In this document: in pieces, positions 50,740-59,422 of the stretch | Numbering within the stretch: position 1 is the first letter of the stretch | Layout: each line of letters begins with the position of its first letter | Source: Halosegnis longus | Lineage (GTDB): Archaea > Halobacteriota > Halobacteria > Halobacteriales > Haloarculaceae | Length of the DNA stretch: 64,000 nt | Reading direction: 5' to 3' | Assembly: GCF_009663395.1 (NCBI RefSeq) | Contig: NZ_QKNW01000001.1 | Coordinates: 62,001 to 126,000 of the forward strand | Notes under the pieces: model-generated | The model's input: the letters and a program-made list of their open reading frames with translations, nothing else | Told to the model about the DNA's origin: nothing | Databases searched by the model: none | Made by a program: the position numbers and the translations under genes

Positions 50740-51083
50740 TCCTCGCGGTCGGTCCAGAAGTCGAAGTCACGTCCGGGCGCGAACACGTCGAGCCCGACCG
50801 CGAGCTCCTCGCTCTCGTTCTCGACGCGGTGAGGCTCGTTCGCCTCCAGCAGGACGGAGTCGTTCTGTTCGAGGGTGACGGAGTCGTCTTCGGTGACGAC
50901 GGTGAGTTCTCCCTCCAGACAGAGACACACCTGCTCGTTCTCGTGGTCGTGCATCGGCGAGGAGTGGCCCGGCGGCTTCTCGAACCACTCGAAGCTGAAC
51001 CGGTCGCTGCCGGCCATCGAGACGCGCCGCCAGCCGTCCTCGGGTTCGTACGTCTCGGCCTCCTCGAACGGGACTGGCTTCAT
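50736..51083 (-). CDS. Cupin-domain protein
   Basis: 115 aa from the ATG at 51083 (MKPVPFEEAETYEPEDG). The single small beta-barrel contains SSPMHDHENEQVCLCLEGEL (motif 1 with His-x-His and Glu) and LLEANEPHRVENESE (motif 2 with His), a metal-binding cupin. Its start overlaps the SDR stop and its stop overlaps the FAH gene start, both by ATGA, so the three are tightly coupled. Possibly a dioxygenase-like or sensor partner in a catabolic pathway. Substrate unknown. Confidence 0.83.
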   Translation of the reverse strand: MKPVPFEEAETYEPEDGWRRVSMAGSDRFSFEWFEKPPGHSSPMHDHENEQVCLCLEGELTVVTEDDSVTLEQNDSVLLEANEPHRVENESEELAVGLDVFAPGRDFDFWTDREE

Positions 51084-51868
51084 AGATTTGCGCCGGTCGC
51101 GCCGCCGTCGATTGGGATGGCCGTCCCGTTGATGAAGCCCGACAGCGGCGAGGAGAGGAACGCAACGGTGTCGCCCAACTCCATCGGGTCGCCGATGCGT
51201 TCGAGCGGGTTCCCCGCCCACTCGTCGAGTCCCTCCTCGTAGCTGTCGTACTCGCCGCGCTCGACGGCCGCGTCGACGAGATTCTCGATGCGGGCCGTCT
51301 CGTGTGGGCCCGGTAGGACCGCGTTGGCCCGAACCTCGGGCGCGAACTCCTTCGAGAGGGTCTTTTCGAGCCCGATGACGCCCATCCGGACGGAGTTTGA
51401 CAAGACGAGCGAATCCAGCGCTTCCTTCACGCTCCGGGAGGTGATGGTGACGATGGTGCCGCCATCACCAGCTTCGAGATGTGGTTTCGCGGCACGCGCC
51501 AGTCGGACGACGCTCATCACGAGCAGGTCGTACGCCTCCTGCCAGTCCTCGTCGTCGGTGTCTATGAACGCACCCGACGGTGGGCCGCCGGCGGAGGTGA
51601 CGAGGTGGTCGAGACCGTCGAAGGCGTCGACGGTCTCCTCGACGAGGCGCTCGGCGTCGTCGGCATCAGTCAAGTCACCGGGGAGGGCGATGACCTCGCC
51701 GGTCGCGACGGCCTCGACCTCGGCTTTCGCGTCGGCGAGTCGCTCCTCATCGCGGCCGTTGATGGCGACGTTGGCTCCCTCGCGGGCGAGCGCCTTGGCC
51801 GATGCTTTGCCGAGTCCGCTGGAGGAGGCAGTCACGAGTGCTGCGTTTCCGTCAATGGCTAAATCCAT
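51080..51868 (-). CDS. Short-chain dehydrogenase/reductase, atypical active site
   Basis: 262 aa. NAD(P)-binding TASSSGLGKASAKALAREGA and the HLVTSAGGPPSGAF motif are intact, and the C-terminus has FLSSPLSGFINGTAIPIDGG. Where classical SDRs have Ser...Tyr-x-x-x-Lys, this one reads TSRSVKEALDSLVLSNSVRM, with no Tyr/Lys pair. Related SDRs with LxLSNxxR occur in bacteria. It may use another mechanism or be a divergent reductase. First gene of the three-gene operon. Confidence 0.82.
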   Translation of the reverse strand: MDLAIDGNAALVTASSSGLGKASAKALAREGANVAINGRDEERLADAKAEVEAVATGEVIALPGDLTDADDAERLVEETVDAFDGLDHLVTSAGGPPSGAFIDTDDEDWQEAYDLLVMSVVRLARAAKPHLEAGDGGTIVTITSRSVKEALDSLVLSNSVRMGVIGLEKTLSKEFAPEVRANAVLPGPHETARIENLVDAAVERGEYDSYEEGLDEWAGNPLERIGDPMELGDTVAFLSSPLSGFINGTAIPIDGGATGANL

Positions 51869-51912
51869 GGCTCGGATACCACAAGCGAGCGAAAAAACGA
51901 TTCCGGAGGCGG

Positions 51913-53880
51913 TTATTTGCCTTCGAACTCCGGCTCGGAGTCACCCATGAAGGCCGTGATACCCTCCATCAGGTCGTCCGTGCCGAGCAGGTGGCCGAAG
52001 GACTGGGCTTCAAGTTCCAGTCCGGCGTCGAGGTCCTCCGCGCCCTTCAGCATGACCTGCTTCGTGAGCGCACGCGAGACCGGCGGACCGGCCGCCATAT
52101 CCGCGGCGAGTTCGTGAGCGCGCTCCTCGAACTGGTCCGTCTCGACGACCTCGTTCACCACGTCGTACTCGTACATGGTGTCGGCGTCGAACCGCTCTGC
52201 GGTGAAGATAATCTCCTTGGCGCGGGACATCCCGACGAGTCGCTGGAGCCGCTGGGTGCCGCCCCAGCCGGGGAGCAGCCCGAGGTTGTGCTCCGGCAGA
52301 CCGAGTTCCGAGCGCTCGGAGGCGAGTCGATAGTCGGCACACATCGCCAACTCGAAGCCGCCGCCGAGGGCGAATCCGTCGATGGCGGCGACAATCGGAA
52401 GCGGCGACTCCTCGAACGCGCCGAAGGTCGACTGCCCGTTGCGCGACAGTTCGATACCGTCGAGCGGGCTGGCCGAGGAGGCCATCGAGGACACGTCGGC
52501 CCCGGCCGAGAAGGCGCGGTCGCCCTTGCCGGTGATGAGGACCGCACGCACCTCGTCGTCGTCCTCGAACTCAGCGAGCGCGTCGCCGAGTTCCTCCAGC
52601 ATCTCGGCGTTGACGGTGTTCATCCGTGCCTCGCGGGAGAGCTCGATGTGGCCGACCATGTCTCCCGGGTACGCGAGGTCGATGGTAGAGTAGCTGCGCG
52701 TCTCCTCGGTGTCGCCGTCGCCGTAGAAGCCGCCCTGCTCGGCCGCTTCGCGCAGCGCGTTGCTCACGTCGAAGCGGGAGTGGCCGTCCGTCTCGCCGAG
52801 CGATTCGAGCATCTCGACCAGCCGGTCGAGCCCGATGTTGTCGGCGAGCTTCGCCGGTCCCTCCGGGAAGCCGGCACCGAGCATGACCGCCTCGTCGATG
52901 TCGCCCGGGTTCGACACGTCGTTCTCGACGAGGTGGCCGACCTCGTTTGCCATGATGGCCGCGAGTCGCACCTTGATATCCTCGCTGCCGGCGTCCGTCG
53001 GGATGTCGACGCCGCCGTTCTCGTAGTCGTAGAAGCCCTCGCCAGACTTCTTGCCGTACTGCTCTGCGTCGACGGTCTCCTTCAGGAAGGGGGCCGGCTC
53101 GTAGGCGTCACCGAGCACCTCGTAGAGATACTGGAGCACGTGGTAGGTCACGTCGTTGCCGACCTGATCGCCGAGTTCGAAGGCACCCATCGGCAGCCCC
53201 ATGTCGAACTTCGTCGTCGAGTCGATTTCGGCGACGGTCGCCTCGTCGTCGGAGACCATCCAACAGGCCTCGTTCATCAGCGGGACGAGGATGCGGTTAA
53301 CGATGAAGCCGGGCGAGTCCTTGTGGACGCGAATCGGCGTCTTACCGAACGACTCGGCCAGCTGCTCGACGGCGTCGAGCGTCGACTCGGCCGTATGCGC
53401 GCCGGTGATGACCTCGACCAACTGCATCCGAACGGGCGGATTGAAGAAGTGCATCCCGCAGAACTGCTCGGGACGGTCGGTCACCTCCGAGAGGTCCGTA
53501 ATCGACAGCGAGGAGGTGTTGGTCGCGAAGATGGTGCGGTCGGGCGCGTACGCCTCTACCTCGCTGTACACGTCCTTCTTAATCTCCATCTTCTCCGGCA
53601 CCGCTTCGATGACCACGTCGGTGTCGTCGACGGCTTCCTCCACGTCGACGAGCGGGGTGACGCGGTCGGCAGCGGCGTCGGCCTCCTCCTCGCTTATCTG
53701 TTCTTTCTCCGCGAGCTTGTCGAGCGACCAGACCAGCTGTTCGTAGCCGTTCTCGACGAACTCGCTTTTGATGTCGCGCAGTCGCACCTCGTAGCCGGCG
53801 AGGGCAGCCACTTCGGCGATGCCGTGGCCCATGCTCCCCGCGCCGAGTACGGTAATTGTCTCGATATCGTCGAACTCCAT
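51913..53880 (-). CDS. Fused 3-hydroxyacyl-CoA dehydrogenase / enoyl-CoA hydratase
   Basis: 655 aa. The N-terminal NAD-binding half has TVLGAGSMGHGIAEVAALAG and FATNTSSLSITDLSEV, followed by the HFFNPPVRMQLVEVI catalytic-His region, and the hydroxyacyl-CoA C-domain (KDSPGFIVNRIL). From ~residue 400 comes an enoyl-CoA hydratase/crotonase domain: AFSAGADVSSMAS, ALGGGFELAMCADYRLASE and LGLPEHNLGLLPGWGGTQRL. This HCDH-then-ECH order is the reverse of bacterial FadB and is typical of haloarchaea. Performs two steps of beta-oxidation on one chain. Confidence 0.92.
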   Translation of the reverse strand: MEFDDIETITVLGAGSMGHGIAEVAALAGYEVRLRDIKSEFVENGYEQLVWSLDKLAEKEQISEEEADAAADRVTPLVDVEEAVDDTDVVIEAVPEKMEIKKDVYSEVEAYAPDRTIFATNTSSLSITDLSEVTDRPEQFCGMHFFNPPVRMQLVEVITGAHTAESTLDAVEQLAESFGKTPIRVHKDSPGFIVNRILVPLMNEACWMVSDDEATVAEIDSTTKFDMGLPMGAFELGDQVGNDVTYHVLQYLYEVLGDAYEPAPFLKETVDAEQYGKKSGEGFYDYENGGVDIPTDAGSEDIKVRLAAIMANEVGHLVENDVSNPGDIDEAVMLGAGFPEGPAKLADNIGLDRLVEMLESLGETDGHSRFDVSNALREAAEQGGFYGDGDTEETRSYSTIDLAYPGDMVGHIELSREARMNTVNAEMLEELGDALAEFEDDDEVRAVLITGKGDRAFSAGADVSSMASSASPLDGIELSRNGQSTFGAFEESPLPIVAAIDGFALGGGFELAMCADYRLASERSELGLPEHNLGLLPGWGGTQRLQRLVGMSRAKEIIFTAERFDADTMYEYDVVNEVVETDQFEERAHELAADMAAGPPVSRALTKQVMLKGAEDLDAGLELEAQSFGHLLGTDDLMEGITAFMGDSEPEFEGK

Positions 53881-54020
53881 GTCTCATGGTCTCTCGGCGA
53901 CCGTTTCAACGTTTCCGTCCGCCGAACGAGGAACGCGTCGACCGTGGTCCGGTGTTTATTTTCACCCGACGCCCGGCCCCCTACTTAATTACTGGAGGCG
54001 TGAGATGGGATGGGTGAGCG

Positions 54021-55493
54021 ATGACGAACGAAGAGGGACGAGCACGTGCTGGGCTCGTGTTGGTGGCGGTCGGGCTGGTACTGCTCGCCGTCTCGGCGTA
54101 CAACACCTACGAGAACGTCGCCATCAGGGGCGATCCGATGTTGCCGGCCGCGGCGGAACTCGTCGTGCCGCTCGTCGCCGAGCTAGCGCTCATCGGCTGT
54201 GGCCTGTGGGTGTACAGACGGCCGGGGCTGCGACCCTACCAGCGGGAGATTCTGACGTGGACCGGCGTCTCGGCGCTGGGCGTCGTCGTAGTCATCGGCT
54301 GGCAGGTGTTTCTCCAGCAGTTTCTCACCGGCTTCCAGCCGATCTACATTCTCCCGAGCGTGCTCGCAATCGCGGCCGCCATCGGCGCTGCGGCTGGGGT
54401 CTACGCTAGCCTTCAAGCAGGCCGGCGCGCCGAACTCAACGAGATGCGCAACCAGTTCCGGACGCTGTTCGACAACGTCCCCGACCCTGTCGTCGGGGTG
54501 AGCGACGACGAGAAGCTCACCGTCCAGCTGGTGAACCCGGCCTTCGAGGAGGTGCTCGGTATGCCCGAGACCCGTATCGTTGACACCAATCTGGCCGAGC
54601 ACATCGTCGACCGCGACACGACCTCCGCACGATTCCCGCGCCAGACCCCGACCGAGGAGGCGTGGGTCGCGGAGGACATCCTCGTAGAACTCAACGGGCG
54701 GCGACGGCGACTCGCTAGACTGGAGGCCCCGTTCGATGGGGCCGATTCCCCCGCACAGACCGGCTACGTGTTGTACGTGGACGTGACCGACGAGCGGATG
54801 CGCACCGAACGGCTCCGGGTGCTCACCAGAATCCTCAGACACAACATCCGCAACAAGATGACCGTCATCAACGGGATGGCCGGCTCACTCGGTGAGGATA
54901 TCGCCAGCGCGAAGCGACAAGAGCAGCTCGACCGGCTGACACAGGCGAGCCGCGAGCTGACTGAACTCGCCGAGCAGGCACGCAACATTGACGAACTGGT
55001 CACGGAAGCCGAGGAACGACCCGTCGACCTCGCCGAGACGCTGCGAAAGGTGGTCGACGGACTCCGCGAACAACACCCGGAGGTGACCTTCTCGCTGGAC
55101 GAACTCACCCCGGCCACCGTAACGGCGACGGCCGCACTCCCGGCAGGTATCGAGGCCATCGTCCAGAATGGCGCAGAACACAACGAGAATCCCGACCCGC
55201 GCGTCGATATCGCGCTCGACGTGGTGGACGGCGACTACGCCGAGATTCGGGTTGCGGACAACGGGCCCGGCCTGGACGAGGAAACCCACGCTCTGGTAAC
55301 TGGGCAACAGGAGCCGACGCAACTCTCCCATCTCGACGGCCTCGGCTTGTGGCTGGCGCGGTGGGCTGTCGCCGACGCCGGCGGGAGTCTGGAGTTCGAC
55401 AGCGACAGCGGGCTGACCGTCAGGATTCGACTCCCGATAACCGATACCGTCGACGTTGGGGACAAAGAGTTGCTGACCCAACAGGTTAAGTAG
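54021..55493 (+). CDS. Membrane histidine kinase with PAS domain
   Basis: 490 aa. Four N-terminal transmembrane helices (within residues ~10-130, for example LVLVAVGLVLLAVSAY and ILPSVLAIAAAIGAAAGVYA). A PAS domain follows (~145-250, FRTLFDNVPDPVVGVSDDE) and a histidine-phosphotransfer helix RILRHNIRNKMTVINGMAGS (about H274). The degenerate HATPase has IVQNGAEHNENPDP, ADNGPGLDEE and GLGLWLARWAVADAG. This is the haloarchaeal short-form kinase pattern. An ACTTAATTA box ~35 bp upstream gives a short leader with GGAGG. No cognate regulator nearby. Confidence 0.87.
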   Translation: MTNEEGRARAGLVLVAVGLVLLAVSAYNTYENVAIRGDPMLPAAAELVVPLVAELALIGCGLWVYRRPGLRPYQREILTWTGVSALGVVVVIGWQVFLQQFLTGFQPIYILPSVLAIAAAIGAAAGVYASLQAGRRAELNEMRNQFRTLFDNVPDPVVGVSDDEKLTVQLVNPAFEEVLGMPETRIVDTNLAEHIVDRDTTSARFPRQTPTEEAWVAEDILVELNGRRRRLARLEAPFDGADSPAQTGYVLYVDVTDERMRTERLRVLTRILRHNIRNKMTVINGMAGSLGEDIASAKRQEQLDRLTQASRELTELAEQARNIDELVTEAEERPVDLAETLRKVVDGLREQHPEVTFSLDELTPATVTATAALPAGIEAIVQNGAEHNENPDPRVDIALDVVDGDYAEIRVADNGPGLDEETHALVTGQQEPTQLSHLDGLGLWLARWAVADAGGSLEFDSDSGLTVRIRLPITDTVDVGDKELLTQQVK

Positions 55494-55520
55494 CTGAGCG
55501 ACAACTCACTGTCCGAAACG

Positions 55521-56198
55521 ATGGAGTACGAGTTTACACACCAACCGTCGTTTACGCAGTTGACAGTCACGCTGGACGCGGGCGAGTCGGTCGTCGCCGA
55601 GCCGGGGGCGATGGTCGGTCACTCCTCTAGCGTCACGATGGAGACGGGAACGAGCCGCGATGGACTGCTCAGTTCGGCGAAGTCGCTTCTGGGAGGCGAA
55701 TCGGCGTTCGCCAACGAGTTCACCGCGAGCGACGGCCCGGGGACGGTGCGGCTCGCCCCGCCGTCGCCGGGAGATGTGATGGCCCAAGAGCTACACGACG
55801 AGACGTTGTACACTGTCGACGGGGCCTTCCTCGCGGCGACCGGCGATATCGATATCGACTCTGAACTCGGCGGGCTGAAGTCGATGCTCGGCGAGGCGAG
55901 TCTCACCCCGCTGGCGCTGAAGGGGACGGGCACGGCCTTCGTCGACGCCTACGGCGGGCTGGCGAAACTCGAACTCGACGCCGGAGAATCGTACGTCCTC
56001 GACAACGAGCATCTCATCGCGTGGGACGACGACATCGAGTACTCCGTCGAGCGGGTCGGCGGGCTGAAATCCACGCTGTTGAGCGGCGAAGGACTGGTGT
56101 TCGAGTTCACCGGCCCGGGAACCGCGTGGTATCAGACCCGGGACCTCGACGCGCTGGTGTCGGTGCTCGCGCCCCGGCTGCCGAGCCAACAGGAGTAA
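55521..56198 (+). CDS. AIM24/TIGR00266 family protein
   Basis: 225 aa. Jelly-roll-like protein with MEYEFTHQPSFTQLTVTLDA at the start, FLAATGDIDIDSELGG, ALKGTGTAFVDAYGGLAKLE and GPGTAWYQTRDLDALVSVLA near the end. The family, present in bacteria, archaea and yeast mitochondria (Aim24), has no firm biochemical role. A GTTAAGTAG element about 30 bp upstream suggests its own leaderless promoter between it and the kinase gene. Confidence 0.85.
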   Translation: MEYEFTHQPSFTQLTVTLDAGESVVAEPGAMVGHSSSVTMETGTSRDGLLSSAKSLLGGESAFANEFTASDGPGTVRLAPPSPGDVMAQELHDETLYTVDGAFLAATGDIDIDSELGGLKSMLGEASLTPLALKGTGTAFVDAYGGLAKLELDAGESYVLDNEHLIAWDDDIEYSVERVGGLKSTLLSGEGLVFEFTGPGTAWYQTRDLDALVSVLAPRLPSQQE

Positions 56199-56270
56199 CC
56201 GCGTCGGAGGGAGGAGCGCTATCACGTCACTCATCCGAACGTATTTGTACCCGCCTGCAGAGACGCGGGT

Positions 56271-58208
56271 GTGAAACAGCCGTCAGTCTCCCGGCGGCGC
56301 GTCCTCGCCGGGGCAGGGGCGTGTGCTGTTGCAGCCAGCGGCTCGTCGGTAGCGAGTGGCGCGGCCTCACCCCCACAGTCAGGACCACAGCCCGAGCTTG
56401 AGACGCGCGTCGATGAGCTAGTCGCCGCAAGTCTGGAGGAGTACGACGTTCCGGGTGCGACCGTCGCCGTGGTGTCGGGCCGCGGTGCCCCGCTTACGAA
56501 GGGGTACGGTCGGGCAAATCGCGAGCGTGACACGCCGGTGGATTCGACGACGACCTTCCGGGTCGGCTCCGTATCGAAGCCGGTGGTCGCGACGGCACTG
56601 ATGAACCGTGTCGAGCACGGGGAACTCGACCCAACGACGCCTGTCTCGGTCTATCTCGACGCGCCGATTCGCGGGCATCCGGGCAAACCGCCTACGCTCG
56701 AACAGCTCATCACCCACCGTGGTGGGTTCGAATCGACGAACCGCGGACTCTGGATTCCGGAGTCGGCACCGCTCAAGTCGCTGGCGGCGTACCTGCGAGA
56801 AGAGCCACACCATCAGGTTCGGGAGCCGGGGACCGTCGGCTCGTACTCGAACTTCGGCTACGCGCTTGCCGGCCAACTGCTCGCTGCGACAAGCGACAAA
56901 GCGTTCGCCGGCGCAATCGCCGACGAGCTGCTGCAGCCGGCGGGGATGACGCGAAGCAGCTTCCGGCAGCCGCTGCCGGACGCCGTCGCGGAAGCGCACG
57001 CCACCGGCTACGGCTCCAGTGGTAGCTACGCGCAAGCCTCGTTCCCGCGTGTCGGACTGCGACCGGCGGGGTCGCTGTCGACGACGGCGGAGGATATGGC
57101 GCGGTTTCTCCAGCTTCATCTCCGAGACGGTGTTCTCGACGGCGAGCAGGTGCTCGAACCCGGCACCGTCGCCGCGATGCACGAACAGTGGGCGACACAC
57201 GACGAGCAGCTCGACGGGATGGCATTCGGGTTCATCGAGGACGAACACGGCGACACGAGAACGCTGTGGCACAACGGGGCGACACTGTCGTTCTACAGCG
57301 AGCTGGTCATCGTTCCGGAGCACGATTTCGGCGTGTTCGTCGCATTCAACACCGACTCCGCGAGGAACGCGGCGACGGATATCATCGACGGACTACTCGA
57401 CTGGGCGCTGCCCGAGCAGACGGAATCGACGCGCACTCCCGACGGGACTCCGACCCGTGCCGAGGAGCTGACGGGAACATACCGGTCGCTCCAGCAGTCA
57501 CACACGTGGCACGACGCCCTCACCTCGACGCTGAACGCGCCGACGGTAGAGATTCACGTCGCCGACGACGGCGCGCTCGTCACTGACGCGGGGGGAACGA
57601 CGAGCCGGTGGATCGAGATTGCGCCGCTGGTCTTCGAGCGAACGGACGGGAGCCGTCGTCTCGCCTTCGGAGAGCGTGACGGCGATATCGAGTATCTGTA
57701 TCGGGGCGGGAGTCCAACCGCGTTTGCGCGCATCCGCACCCTCGACCGGCTGTGGCTCCACGGACTGTTCGTCCTCGCCACGGTAATCGGGATGCTTTCG
57801 ACCTCTCTGCGGTGGTCAGAGACGACCCTGTATCAGCTCCTCCGAGATGGTGACGGAGCAGTGAGCAGACGGTTGTACACGGCGCTCGATGACCGGACGA
57901 CACGGGCGCGGCTGGTCGCCAGAACCGCCGTGACGCTGTTGACGGGGGGACTCACGCTGGCGTTCGTCCATCTATCGGTGAACCCGTTGGCCGTACTCTC
58001 TGCGCCGCCGTTCAGCTTCCGCGTGCTGTTCGTCGGGACGGTTGCTGGGCTCGTCGGAACGCTCGCGAGCGTCGGCTACGCGGTCGACGAACTCCGGCAC
58101 GACAGGTGGGAGCGTGGCGAGCGTGTCTACTACGGCCTCACGACAGCGGCCCTCGCGGGCTTTTGTTTGTTCCTGTGGCGGTGGAATCTGCTGTTCCCGC
58201 CGGCGTGA
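56271..58208 (+). CDS. Tat-exported serine hydrolase (beta-lactamase/D-Ala-D-Ala peptidase family) with C-terminal membrane helices
   Basis: 645 aa, GTG start. Twin-arginine signal (VSRRRVLAGAGACAVAASGS), then a class C-type serine hydrolase: nucleophile motif RVGSVSKPV (S100-x-x-K103), the Tyr-x-Asn in GSYSNFGYALAG, and a third motif near LWHNGATLSFYSEL. A ~100-residue beta segment is followed by three to four transmembrane helices from ~510 on (LFVLATVIGMLSTSLRW; VNPLAVLSAPPFSFRVLFVG). Extracellular face, membrane-anchored. Archaea lack murein, so the substrate is probably a peptide or ester; the family is named by fold. Confidence 0.85.
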   Translation: MKQPSVSRRRVLAGAGACAVAASGSSVASGAASPPQSGPQPELETRVDELVAASLEEYDVPGATVAVVSGRGAPLTKGYGRANRERDTPVDSTTTFRVGSVSKPVVATALMNRVEHGELDPTTPVSVYLDAPIRGHPGKPPTLEQLITHRGGFESTNRGLWIPESAPLKSLAAYLREEPHHQVREPGTVGSYSNFGYALAGQLLAATSDKAFAGAIADELLQPAGMTRSSFRQPLPDAVAEAHATGYGSSGSYAQASFPRVGLRPAGSLSTTAEDMARFLQLHLRDGVLDGEQVLEPGTVAAMHEQWATHDEQLDGMAFGFIEDEHGDTRTLWHNGATLSFYSELVIVPEHDFGVFVAFNTDSARNAATDIIDGLLDWALPEQTESTRTPDGTPTRAEELTGTYRSLQQSHTWHDALTSTLNAPTVEIHVADDGALVTDAGGTTSRWIEIAPLVFERTDGSRRLAFGERDGDIEYLYRGGSPTAFARIRTLDRLWLHGLFVLATVIGMLSTSLRWSETTLYQLLRDGDGAVSRRLYTALDDRTTRARLVARTAVTLLTGGLTLAFVHLSVNPLAVLSAPPFSFRVLFVGTVAGLVGTLASVGYAVDELRHDRWERGERVYYGLTTAALAGFCLFLWRWNLLFPPA

Positions 58209-58337
58209 CCGGCCTACGCGCCCGGTGAAACCACGTCGCAGGACAACGGTAGCGTTTTCTTCGCGGGCGGGTGAGACGGGCGTAGATTCGCGTGTCCCGG
58301 CCGGGCATCCGGCGAGGGACAGCGTCCCCGCTCGTCT

Positions 58338-58844
58338 ATGTTCAACCGAGTTCGCGACGATATCCGGACCGCGCTCGCGACCGACCCCGCCGCCACGTCG
58401 GTCCCCGAGGCACTGCTGTATCCGGGGCTGTACGCCGTCTGGCTCCACGTCTTGCTCGTTCACCCGCTGTGGACGCGGGGGTGGCGGTTCACTGCGCGAC
58501 TGCTCTCGCAGCTCGGTCGGGGACTCACCGGCATCGAGATTCACCCCGGCGCGACCGTCGGCGAGCGCGTCTTCATCGACCACGGGATGGGCGTCGTCAT
58601 CGGCGAGACGGCCGAGGTCGGCGACGACGTGAACATGTACCACGGCGTCACGCTCGGCGGGCGGTCCAGCGAGCGCGTGAAGCGACACCCGACCGTCGAG
58701 GACGACGTGACGCTCGGGGCGAACGCGACGCTCATCGGCGATATCACGATTGGAGAGGGTGCGACCGTCGGTGCTGGCGCGGTCGTCGTCGACGACGTTC
58801 CTGCGGGCGCGACGGTCGTCGGGAACCCGGCCCGGGAGGTCTAA
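58338..58844 (+). CDS. cysE: Serine O-acetyltransferase
   Basis: 168 aa. Short CysE form: N-terminal helices ([19 protein letters not shown]) then a left-handed beta-helix of hexapeptide repeats. Signature motifs are [40 protein letters not shown] (catalytic His) and [19 protein letters not shown]. Transfers acetyl from acetyl-CoA to L-serine, the first step of cysteine synthesis. The C-terminal regulatory peptide is very short. Its stop overlaps the convergent glycosylase stop. Confidence 0.92.
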   Translation: MFNRVRDDIRTALATDPAATSVPEALLYPGLYAVWLHVLLVHPLWTRGWRFTARLLSQLGRGLTGIEIHPGATVGERVFIDHGMGVVIGETAEVGDDVNMYHGVTLGGRSSERVKRHPTVEDDVTLGANATLIGDITIGEGATVGAGAVVVDDVPAGATVVGNPAREV

Positions 58845-59419
58845 TCGACGGCGCGCCAGAGATACCGGCTCGCGTACGACCGGTACGGCTGCCAGCGCTC
58901 GGCGTGGGCACGCATTCCGGCGCGGTCGTCCGTGTCGTAGCCGTACAGTTCGGCCATCCCCTTTCGGATGCCGAGGTCCCCGACCGGAAACACGTCCTCG
59001 CGAGCGAGCACGAAGATGAGAAACATGTCCGCGGTCCACGGACCGACGCCGCGAATCTCGGTGAGTCGGTCGCGCACGCCGTCGTCGGCCGTCTCGCGCA
59101 ACTGCGCCACGGAGAGGTCGCCCTCGGCGAACGCGCGGGCGATGTTCTCGACGTACTCGACCTTCTGGCCCGAGAGACCGACCTCGCGGAGCGCGTCCGA
59201 GTCGGCAGCGAGTATCGCCTCCGGGGTCACTTCGAACCGGTCGAAGAGCCGCTGTTCGATAGCGGCCGCCGAGTCGGTCGAGAGCTGCTGGTTGCACACC
59301 GAGACGATGAGCCGTGCGAACGGGTCCGCGGCGGGGGTCACGTCGAGTGGGCCGTGGTGCTCGACCAGCGGCGCGAGTTCGGGGTCGCGCGCGAGCACGT
59401 CGTACGGGTCGTCGGCCAC
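58841..59419 (-). CDS. HhH-GPD DNA glycosylase (3-methyladenine type)
   Basis: 192 aa, GTG start. HhH-GPD fold with [20 protein letters not shown], the helix-hairpin-helix [20 protein letters not shown] and the catalytic Asp in [17 protein letters not shown]. Compact AlkA-like enzymes of this size remove alkylated bases from DNA in base-excision repair. It begins 3 nt after the RimK-fusion gene on the same strand, so the two are probably cotranscribed, an unexplained pairing. Confidence 0.88.
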   Translation of the reverse strand: MADDPYDVLARDPELAPLVEHHGPLDVTPAADPFARLIVSVCNQQLSTDSAAAIEQRLFDRFEVTPEAILAADSDALREVGLSGQKVEYVENIARAFAEGDLSVAQLRETADDGVRDRLTEIRGVGPWTADMFLIFVLAREDVFPVGDLGIRKGMAELYGYDTDDRAGMRAHAERWQPYRSYASRYLWRAVD

Positions 59420-59422
59420 GGT

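Noticed and set aside
51802-53988. A 728-codon plus-strand open frame
   Set aside because: Antisense of the fused HCDH/ECH gene. Its amino-acid composition is not that of a real protein and there are no motifs.
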